From contig NC_088775.1 in NCBI RefSeq assembly GCF_954871325.1, positions 58,257,561-58,321,560 of the forward strand: a stretch of 64,000 bases of DNA. Reading direction: 5' to 3'. Source of the DNA: Gordionus sp. m RMFG-2023 (Eukaryota; Nematomorpha; Gordioida; Chordodea; Parachordodidae). This document shows, one piece after another, positions 54,291-64,000 of the stretch. Position numbers and translations under genes: made by a program. Below the pieces are notes generated by a model. That model did no database searches and was not told the DNA's origin. It saw only the letters and a program-made list of their open reading frames with translations. Positions within the stretch are counted from its first letter, which is position 1, and each line of letters starts with the position of its first letter.

Positions 54291-55684
54291 ATTTCATATC
54301 CAAAAATGCTTGGATGTATTATTTTACGCTTCCGGTATAATATATTTTTTGTCGCGAAAACTTTCAGAAGGAAAAGGCTAACATTCTAAACGTAATTTTA
54401 AGTATTTTTGTATCATTAAACTCAGAATTAAATTTCTTATATAAAAATGCTTGGATGTATTATTTTACGCTTCCCGATATGATAAATATATTTTATTGTC
54501 GCGAAAATTTTCAGAAGGAAAAGGCTAACATTTTAAACGTAATTTTAAATATTTTTATATCATTTAACTCAGAATTAAATTTCATATCCAAAAATGCTTG
54601 GATGTATTATTTTACGCTTCCGGTATGATAAATATATTTATTTGTCGCGAAAACTTTCAGAAGGAAAAGGCTAACATTCTAAACGTAATTTTAAGTATTT
54701 TTGTATCATTAAACTCAGAATTAAATTTCTTATATAAAAATGCTTGGATGTATTATTTTACGCTTCTGGTATAATAAATATATTTTTTGTCGCTAAAACA
54801 TTCAGAAGGAAAAGGCTAACATTTTAAACGTAATTTTAAATATTTTTATATCATTAAACTCAGAATTAAATTTCTTATCCAAAAATGCTTGGATGTATTA
54901 TTTTACGCTTCCGGTATGATAAATATATTTTTTGTCGCGAAAACTTTCAGAAGGAAAATGCTTACATTCTAAACGTAATTTTAAATATTTTTATATCATT
55001 AAACTCAGAATTAAATTTCTTATATAAAAATGCTGGCAGTATTATTTTACGCTTCTGGTATGATAAATATATTTTTTGTCGCTAAAACATTCAGAAGGAA
55101 AAGGCTAACATTTTAAACGTAATTTTAAATATTTTTATATAATTAAACTCAGAATTAAATTTCTTATATAAAAATGCTTGGCAGTATTATTTTACGCTTC
55201 TGGTATGATAAATATATTTTTTGTCGCTAAAACATTCAGAAGGAAAAGGCTAACATTTTAAACGTAATTTTAAATATTTTTATATCATTAAACTCAGAAT
55301 TAAATTTCCTATCCAATGCTTAGATGTATTATTTTACGCTTCCCGATATGATAAATATATTTTATTGTCGCGAAAACTTTCAGAAGGAAAAGGCTAACAT
55401 TTTAAACGTAATTTTAAGTATTTTTATATCATTAAACTCAGATTTAAATTTCCTATCCAAATATGCTTAGATGTATTATTTTACGCTTGCCGATATGATA
55501 AATATATTTTTTGTCGCGAAAACTTTCAGAAGGAAAAGGCTAACATTCTAAACGTAATTTTAAGTATTTTTATATCATTAAACTCAGAATTAAATTTACT
55601 ATCCAAATATGCTTAGATGTATTATTTTACGCTTCCGGTATGATAAATATATTTTTTATCGCGAAAACATTCAGAAGGAAAAGG
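54291..55684 (+). repeat. Block homologous to 24.1-26.4 kb
   Basis: The variant order matches 24.1-25.4 kb at a constant offset of 30,189, for example ctggtataataaat at 24,580 and 54,769 and atgctggcagt at 24,841 and 55,030. It matches 25.6-26.5 kb at offset 29,177. The difference is 1,012 bp, exactly the local duplication at 24.6-26.5 kb, so this site holds the single-copy version. Confidence 0.87.
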
Positions 55685-58600
55685 CTAACATTTAAACGTA
55701 ATTTTAAATATTTATATATCATTAAACTCAGAATTAAATTTCTTATCCAAAAATGCTTGGATGTATTATTTTACGCTTCCGGTATGATAAATATATTTTT
55801 TGTCGCGAAAACTTTCAGAAGGAAAAGGCTAACATTCTAAACGTAATTTATTTATATATCATTAAACTCAGAATTAAATTTCTTATCCAAAAATGCTTGG
55901 ATGTATTATTTTACGCTTCTGGTATGATAAATATATTTTTTGTCGCGAAAACTTTCAGAAGGAAAAGACTAACAATCTAAACGTAATTTTAAGTTGTTTT
56001 ATATCATTAAACTCAGATTTAAATTTCCTATCCAAATATGCTTAGATGTATTATTTTACGCTTGCCGATATGATAAATATATTTTTTGTCGCGAAAACTT
56101 TCAGAAGGAAAAGGCTAACATTCTAAACGTAATTTTAAGTATTTTTATATCATTAAACTCAGAATTAAATTTACTATCCAAATATGCTTAGATGTATTAT
56201 TTTACGCTTCCGGTATGATAAATATATTTTTTATCGCTAAAACATTCAGAAGGAAAAGGCTAACATTTAAACGTAATTTTAAATATTTATATATCATTAA
56301 ACTCAGAATTAAATTTCTTATCCAAAAATGCTTGGATGTATTATTTTACGCTTCCGGTATGATAAATATATTTTTTGTCGCGAAAACTTTCAGAAGGAAA
56401 AGGCTAACATTCTAAACGTAATTTATTTATATATCATTAAACTCAGAATTAAATTTCTTATCCAAAAATACTTGGATGTATTATTTTACGCTTCTGGTAT
56501 GATAAATATATTTTTTGTCGCGAAAACTTTCAGAAGGAAAAGGCTAACAATCTAAACGTAATTTTAAGTATTTTTATATCATTAAACTCAGATTTAAATT
56601 TCCTATCCAAATATGCTTAGATGTATTATTTTACGCTTCCCGATATGATAAATATATTTTATTGTCGCGAAAACTTTCAGAAGGAAAAGGCTAACATTTT
56701 AAACGTAATTTTAAATATTTTTATATCATTAAACTCAGAATTAAATTTCTTATATAAAAATGCTTGGCAGTATTATTTTACGCTTCTGGTATGATAAATA
56801 TATTTTTTGTCGCTAAAACATTCAGAAGGAAAAGGCTAACATTTTAAACGTAATTTTAAATATTTTTATATCATTAAACTCAGAATTAAATTTCCTATCC
56901 AATGCTTAGATATATTATTTTACGCTTCCCGATATGATAAATATATTTTATTGTCGCGAAAACTTTCAGAAGGAAAAGGCTAACATTTTAAACGTAATTT
57001 TAAATATTTTTATATCATTAAACTCAGAATTAAATTTACTATCCAAATATGCTTAGATGTATTTTTTTACGCTTCCGGTATGATAAATATATTTTTTATC
57101 GCGAAAACATTCAGAAGGAAAAGGCTAACAATCTAAACGTAATTTTAAGTATTTTTATATCATTAAACTCAGATTTAAATTTCCTATCCAAATAAGCTTA
57201 GATGTATTATTTTACGCTTGCCGATATGATAAATATATTTTTTTTCGCGAAAACTTTCAGAAGGAAAAGGCTAACATTCTAAACGTAATTTTAAGTATTT
57301 TTATATCATTAAACTCAGAATTAAATTTACTATCCAAATATGCTTAGATGTATTATTTTACGCTTCCGGTATGATAAATATATTTTTTATCGCGAAAACA
57401 TTCAGAAGGAAAAGGCTAACATTTAAACGTAATTTTAAATATTTATATATCATTAAACTCAGAATTAAATTTCTTATCCAAAAATGCTTGGATGTATTAT
57501 TTTACGCTTCCGGTATGATAAATATATTTTTTGTCGCGAAAACTTTCAGAAGGAAAAGGCTAACATTCTAAACGTAATTTATTTATATATCATTAAACTC
57601 AGAATTAAATTTCTTATCCAAAAATGCTTGGATGTATTATTTTACGCTTCTGGTATGATAAATATATTTTTTGTCGCGAAAACTTTCAGAAGGAAAAGGC
57701 TAACATTTAAACGTAATTTTAAATATTTATATATCATTAAACTCAGAATTAAATTTCTTATCCAAAAATGCTTGGATGTATTATTTTACGCTTCCGGTAT
57801 GATAAATATATTTTTTGTCGCGAAAACTTTCAGAAGGAAAAGGCTAACATTCTAAACGTAATTTATATATATATCATTAAACTCAGAATTAAATTTCTTA
57901 TCCAAAAATGCTTGGATGTATTATTTTACGCTTCTGGTATGATAAATATATTTTTTGTCGCGAAAACTTTCAGAAGGAAAAGACTAACAATCTAAACGTA
58001 ATTTTAAGTTGTTTTATATCATTAAACTCAGATTTAAATTTCCAATCCAAATATGCTTAGATGTATTATTTTACGCTTGCCGATATGATAAATATATTTT
58101 TTGTCGCGAAAACTTTCAGAAGGAAAAGGCTAACATTCTAAACGTAATTTTAAGTATTTTTATATCATTAAACTCAGAATTAAATTTACTATCCAAATAT
58201 GCTTAGATGTATTATTTTACGCTTCCGGTATGATAAATATATTTTTTATCGCTAAAACATTCAGAAGGAAAAGGCTAACATTTAAACGTAATTTTAAATA
58301 TTTATATATCATTAAACTCAGAATTAAATTTCTTATCCAAAAATGCTTGGATGTATTATTTTACGCTTCCGGTATGATAAATATATTTTTTGTCGCGAAA
58401 ACTTTCAGAAGGAAAAGGCTAACATTCTAAACGTAATTTATTTATATATCATTAAACTCAGAATTAAATTTCTTATCCAAAAATGCTTGGATGTATTATT
58501 TTACGCTTCTGGTATGATAAATATATTTTTTGTCGCGAAAACTTTCAGAAGGAAAAGGCTAACAATCTAAACGTAATTTTAAGTATTTTTATATCATTAA

Positions 58601-60760
58601 ACTCAGATTTAAATTTCCTATCCAAATATGCTTAGATGTATTATTTTACGCTTCCCGATATGATAAATATATTTTATTGTCGCGAAAACTTTCAGAAGGA
58701 AAAGGCTAACATTTTAAACGTAATTTTAAATATTTTTATATCATTAAACTCAGAATTAAATTTCTTATATAAAAATGCTTGGCAGTATTATTTTACGCTT
58801 CTGGTATGATAAATATATTTTTTGTCGCTAAAACATTCAGAAGGAAAAGGCTAACATTTTAAACGTAATTTTAAATATTTTTATATCATTAAACTCAGAA
58901 TTAAATTTCCTATCCAATGCTTAGATATATTATTTTACGCTTCCCGATATGATAAATATATTTTATTGTCGCGAAAACTTTCAGAAGGAAAAGGCTAACA
59001 TTTTAAACGTAATTTTAAATATTTTTATATCATTAAACTCAGAATTAAATTTACTATCCAAATATGCTTAGATGTATTTTTTTACGCTTCCGGTATGATA
59101 AATATATTTTTTATCGCGAAAACATTCAGAAGGAAAAGGCTAACAATCTAAACGTAATTTTAAGTATTTTTATATCATTAAACTCAGATTTAAATTTCCT
59201 ATCCAAATAAGCTTAGATGTATTATTTTACGCTTGCCGATATGATAAATATATTTTTTTTCGCGAAAACTTTCAGAAGGAAAAGGCTAACATTCTAAACC
59301 TAATTTTAAGTATTTTTATATCATTAAACTCAGAATTAAATTTACTATCCAAATATGCTTAGATGTATTATTTTACGCTTCCGGTATGATAAATATATTT
59401 TTTATCGCGAAAACATTCAGAAGGAAAAGGCTAACATTTAAACGTAATTTTAAATATTTATATATCATTAAACTCAGAATTAAATTTCTTATCCAAAAAT
59501 GCTTGGATGTATTATTTTACGCTTCCGGTATGATAAATATATTTTTTGTCGCGAAAACTTTCAGAAGGAAAAGGCTAACATTCTAAACGTAATTTATTTA
59601 TATATCATTAAACTCAGAATTAAATTTCTTATCCAAAAATGCTTGGATGTATTATTTTACGCTTCTGGTATGATAAATATATTTTTTGTCGCGAAAACTT
59701 TCAGAAGGAAAAGGCTAACATTTAAACGTAATTTTAAATATTTATATATCATTAAACTCAGAATTAAATTTCTTATCCAAAAATGCTTGGATGTATTATT
59801 TTACGCTTCCGGTATGATAAATATATTTTTTGTCGCGAAAACTTTCAGAAGGAAAAGGCTAACATTCTAAACGTAATTTATATATATATCATTAAACTCA
59901 GAATTAAATTTCTTATCCAAAAATGCTTGGATGTATTATTTTACGCTTCTGGTATGATAAATATATTTTTTGTCGCGAAAACTTTCAGAAGGAAAAGACT
60001 AACAATCTAAACGTAATTTTAAGTTGTTTTATATCATTAAACTCAGATTTAAATTTCCAATCCAAATATGCTTAGATGTATTATTTTACGCTTGCCGATA
60101 TGATAAATATATTTTTTGTCGCGAAAACTTTCAGAAGGAAAAGGCTAACATTCTAAACGTAATTTTAAGTATTTTTATATCATTAAACTCAGAATTAAAT
60201 TTACTATCCAAATATGCTTAGATGTATTATTTTACGCTTCCGGTATGATAAATATATTTTTTATCGCTAAAACATTCAGAAGGAAAAGGCTAACATTTAA
60301 ACGTAATTTTAAATATTTATATATCATTAAACTCAGAATTAAATTTCTTATCCAAAAATGCTTGGATGTATTATTTTACGCTTCCGGTATGATAAATATA
60401 TTTTTTGTCGCGAAAACTTTCAGAAGGAAAAGGCTAACATTCTAAACGTAATTTATTTATATATCATTAAACTCAGAATTAAATTTCTTATCCAAAAATG
60501 CTTGGATGTATTATTTTACGCTTCTGGTATGATAAATATATTTTTTGTCGCGAAAACTTTCAGAAGGAAAAAGCTAACAATCTAAACGTAATTTTAAGTA
60601 TTTTTATATCATTAAACTCAGATTTAAATTTCCTATCCAAATATGCTTAGATGTATTATTTTACGCTTCCCGATATGATAAATATATTTTATTGTCGCGA
60701 AAACTTTCAGAAGGAAAAGGCTAACATTTTAAACGTAATTTTAAATATTTTTATATCATT
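55685..60760 (+). repeat. 2,015-bp (14-mer) higher-order repeat, two and a half copies
   Basis: Copies start near 55,685, 57,700 and 59,715; the third is partial and diverges near 60,760. Markers at 2,015-bp spacing include aagttgttttatatc (55,991, 58,006, 60,021), aataagcttag (57,191, 59,206), gtatttttttacg (57,062, 59,077) and ttttttttcgcg (57,240, 59,255). Some variants are in copies 2 and 3 only, such as ttccaatcc (58,041, 60,056), which gives an order of events. Confidence 0.92.
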
Positions 60761-61945
60761 AAACTCAGAATTAAATTTCATATCCAAAAATGCTTGGATG
60801 TATTATTTTACGCTTCCGGTATGATAAATATATTTTTTTGTCGCGAAAACTTTCAGAAGGAAAAGGCTAACATTCTAAACGTAATTTTAAATATTTATAT
60901 ATCATTAAACTCAGAATTAAATTTCTTATCCAAAAATGCTTGGATGTATTATTTTACGCTTCCGGTATGATAAATATATTTTTTGTCGCGAAAACTTTCA
61001 GAAGGAAAAGGCTAACATTCTAAACGTAATTTATTTATATATCATTAAACTCAGAATTAAATTTCTTATCCAAAAATGCTTGGATGTATTATTTTACGCT
61101 TCTGGTATGATAAATATATTTTTTGTCGCGAAAACTTTCAGAAGGAAAAAGCTAACAATCTAAACGTAATTTTAAGTATTTTTATATCATTAAACTCAGA
61201 TTTAAATTTCCTATCCAAATATGCTTAGATGTATTATTTTACGCTTCCCGATATGATAAATATATTTTATTGTCGCGAAAACTTTCAGAAGGAAAAGGCT
61301 AACATTTTAAACGTAATTTTAAATATTTATATATCATTAAACTCAGAATTAAATTTCTTATCCAAAAATGCTTGGATGTATTATTTTACGCTTCCGGTAT
61401 GATAAATATATTTTTTGTCGCGAAAACTTTCAGAAGGAAAAGGCTAACATTCTAAACGTAATTTATTTATATATCATTAAACTCAGAATTAAATTTCTTA
61501 TCCAAAAATGCTTGGATGTATTATTTTACGCTTCTGGTATGATAAATATATTTTTTGTCGCGAAAACTTTCAGAAGGAAAAAGCTAACAATCTAAACGTA
61601 ATTTTAAGTATTTTTATATCATTAAACTCAGATTTAAATTTCCTATCCAAATATGCTTAGATGTATTATTTTACGCTTCCCGATATGATAAATATATTTT
61701 ATTGTCGCGAAAACTTTCAGAAGGAAAAGGCTAACATTTTAAACGTAATTTTAAATATTTTTATATCATTAAACTCAGAATTAAATTTCATATCCAAAAA
61801 TGCTTGGATGTATTATTTTACGCTTCCGGTATGATAAAAATATTTTTTTGTCGCGAAAACTTTCAGAAGGAAAAGGCTAACATTCTAAACGTAATTTTAA
61901 GTATTTTTGTATCATTAAACTCAGAATTAAATTTCTTATATAAAA
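60358..61945 (+). repeat. Alternating 578-bp and 432-bp units
   Basis: The same type I monomer starts at 60,358, 60,936, 61,368 and 61,946, giving spacings of 578, 432 and 578 bp. The private aggaaaaagctaac is in each unit (60,568, 61,146, 61,578). The 432-bp unit lacks one monomer, the aaatttcatatcc seven-T copy, and instead shows acattttaaacg joined to aaatatttatatatc. This is a four-monomer unit with one monomer deleted by unequal exchange. Confidence 0.9.
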
Positions 61946-64000
61946 ATGCTTGGATGTATTATTTTACGCTTCTGGTATGATAAATATATTTTTTGTCGCG
62001 AAAACTTTCAGAAGGAAAAGGCTAACATTCTAAACGTAATTTATATATATATCATTAAACTCAGAATTAAATTTCTTATCCAAAAATGCTTGGATGTATT
62101 ATTTTACGCTTCTGGTATGATAAATATATTTTTTGTCGCGAAAACTTTCAGAAGGAAAAGACTAACAATCTAAACGTAATTTTAAGTTGTTTTATATCAT
62201 TAAACTCAGATTTAAATTTCCAATCCAAATATGCTTAGATGTATTATTTTACGCTTGCCGATATGATAAATATATTTTTTGTCGCGAAAACTTTCAGAAG
62301 GAAAAGGCTAACATTCTAAACGTAATTTTAAGTAATTTTATATCATTAAACTCAGAATTAAATTTACTATCCAAATATGCTTAGATGTATTATTTTACGC
62401 TTCCGGTATGATAAATATATTTTTTATCGCTAAAACATTCTGAAGGAAAAGGCTAACATTTAAACGTAATTTTAAATATTTATATATCATTAAACTCAGA
62501 ATTAAATTTCTTATCCAAAAATGCTTGGATGTATTATTTTACGCTTCCTGTATGATAAATATATTTTTTGTCGCGAAAACTTTCAGAAGGAAAAGGCTAA
62601 CATTCTAAACGTAATTTATTTATATATCATTAAACTCAGAATTAAATTTCTTATCCAAAAATGCTTGGATGTATTATTTTACGCTTCCGGTATGATAAAT
62701 ATATTTTTTGTCGCGAAAACTTTCAGAAGAAAAATGCTTACATTCTAAATGTAATTTTAAATATTTTTATATCATTAAACTCAGAATTAAATTTCTTATA
62801 TAAAAATGCTTGGCAGTATTATTTTACGCTTCTGGTATGATAAATATATTTTTTGTCGCTAAAACATTCAGAAGGAAAAGGCTAACATTTTAAACGTAAT
62901 TTTAAATATTTTTATATCATTAAACTCAGAATTAAATTTCTTATCCAAAAATGCTTGGATGTATTATTTTACGCTTCCGGTATGATAAATATATTTTTTG
63001 TCGCTAAAACATTCAGAAGGAAAAGGCTAACATTTTAAACGTAATTTTAAATATTTTTATATAATTAAACTCAGAATTAAATTTCTTATCCAAAAATGCT
63101 TGGATGTATTATTTTACGCTTCCGGTATTATAAATATATTTTTTGTCGCGAAAACTTTCAGAAGGAAAAGACTAACAATCTAAACGTAATTTTAAGTATT
63201 TTTATATCATTAAACTCAGAATTAAATTTCTTATATAAAAATATTTGGATGTATTATTTTACGCTTCTGGTATGATAAATATATTTTTTATCGCTAAAAC
63301 AATCAGAAGGAAAAGGCTAACATTCTAAACGTAATTTTAAAAATTTTTATATCATTAAACTCAGAATAAAATTTCTTATCCAAAAATGCTTGGATGTATT
63401 ATTTTACGCTTCTGGTATGATAAATATATTTTTTGTCGCGAAAACTTTCAGAAGGAAAAGGCTAACATTTTAAACGTAATTTTAAATATTTTTATATCAT
63501 TAAACTCAGAATTAAATTTCATATCCAAAAATGCTTGGATGTATTATTTTACACTTCCGGTATGATAAATATATTTTTTTGTCGCGAAAACTTTCAGAAG
63601 GAAAAGGCTAACATTCTAAACGTAATTTTAAATATTTTTATATCATTAAACTCAGAATTAAATTTCTTATATAAAAATGCTTGGCAGTATTATTCTACGC
63701 TTCTGGTATGATAAATATATTTTTTGTCGCTAAAACATTCAGAAGGAAAAGGCTAACATTTTAAACGTAATTTTAAATATTTTTATATCATTAAACTCAG
63801 AATTAAATTTCTTATCCAAAAATGCTTGGCAGTATTATTTTACGCTTCTGGTATGATAAATATATTTTTTGTCGCTAAAACATTCAGAAGGAAAAGGCTA
63901 ACATTCTAAACGTAATTTATTTATATATCATTAAACTCAGAATTAAATTTCTTATCCAAAAATGCTTGGATGTATTATTTTACGCTTCTTGTATGATAAA
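61946..64000 (+). repeat. Terminal mixed block of the window
   Basis: The first part (61,946-62,470) matches the 2,015-bp unit, with aagttgttttatatc at 62,184 and ttccaatcc near 62,219, now 2,163 bp from the previous copy. From 63,160 the marker series atatttgg, aaaacaatcag, cagaataaaattt and aaatttcatatcc returns, as near 10.6, 16.9, 30.9 and 32.8 kb. The last base lies inside a monomer, so the array continues. Confidence 0.85.

Larger units (their letters stand above)
1..64000 (+). repeat. AT-rich satellite array, ~145-bp monomer, head to tail
   Basis: Every stretch of the window outside the N gap is a copy of one monomer of about 145 bp. Conserved landmarks in order are atgctt, tattattttacgctt, gatAAATATATTTttt, tcgcgaaaac, cagaaggaaaaggctaac, taaacgtaatttta, tatatcattaaactcag and aattaaattt. 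All copies read in the same direction and I found no inverted segment. Roughly 440 copies fit. Neighbouring copies mostly differ at a few positions. The array starts and ends inside a monomer, so its true ends are outside the window. Such arrays are typical of eukaryotic centromeric, pericentromeric or other heterochromatin; which one applies here cannot be told from sequence. No unique sequence, gene or mobile element interrupts it. I do not recognise the monomer as a named satellite family. Confidence 0.98.

Noticed and set aside
1-64000. CRISPR array
   Set aside because: There are no short direct repeats alternating with unique spacers. The whole 145-bp unit is repeated, and there are no cas genes.
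1-64000. Helitron, MITE or other transposon-derived tandem repeat
   Set aside because: I saw no terminal inverted repeats, target-site duplications, transposase fragments or unique flanks; both array ends lie outside the window, so an origin from a mobile element cannot be tested here.
1-64000. Bacterial or organellar origin
   Set aside because: No coding sequence, rRNA or tRNA is present in 64 kb, and a satellite of this size and regularity fits nuclear eukaryotic DNA only.

Overview
The window is a single uninterrupted block of eukaryotic satellite DNA. From the first to the last base it is a head-to-tail tandem array of one AT-rich monomer, about 145 bp long and about 25% GC by hand count on the consensus. 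There are roughly 440 copies, all in the same orientation, broken only by a 200-base run of N at 18,012-18,211. Both window edges cut through a monomer, so the array extends beyond the window on both sides. I see no protein-coding gene, RNA gene, transposable element, CRISPR array, or any non-satellite sequence. The organism cannot be named from the sequence. A >64 kb AT-rich satellite with nucleosome-sized monomers and an N-filled scaffold gap points to a eukaryotic pericentromeric, centromeric or other heterochromatic region in a modern genome assembly.

Monomers fall into three junction subfamilies, told apart by the bases around the conserved atgctt core. Type I reads atccaaaa-atgcttggatgt, type II reads atccaaat-atgcttagatgt, and type III reads tatataaaa-atgcttggcagt. 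Further linked variants occur downstream: ttccggta / ttctggta / ttgccgata / ttcccgata, and gtcgcgaaaacttt / gtcgctaaaacatt / atcgcgaaaacatt. Length variants of 140, 144, 145, 146 and 131 bp are themselves propagated.

The main organisation is higher-order. Multi-monomer blocks carrying the same private variants recur at fixed offsets: 3,172 bp (3.5-9.9 kb), 725 bp (11.5-13 kb), 1,862 bp (12.8-15.7 kb), 2,899 bp (19.8-23.6 kb), 1,012 bp (24.6-26.5 kb), 1,876 bp (30.8-33.5 kb), 1,285 bp (35.2-37.8 kb), 1,152 bp (43.0-44.8 kb), 855 bp (48.0-49.5 kb), 1,443 bp in three copies (50.0-54.3 kb), 2,015 bp in two and a half copies (55.7-60.8 kb) and 578/432 bp (60.4-61.9 kb). A block near 22.7-26.8 kb is also recognisable about 30 kb away at 52.9-56.0 kb. 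This is the pattern expected from repeated unequal exchange or local amplification, with many independent local units and no single HOR spread over the array.

No previously undescribed biochemical system is visible. The points worth following up are the mosaic higher-order structure, the absence of any insertion, a CpG excess within a very AT-rich monomer, and a short dyad at the monomer junction that only one subfamily preserves.
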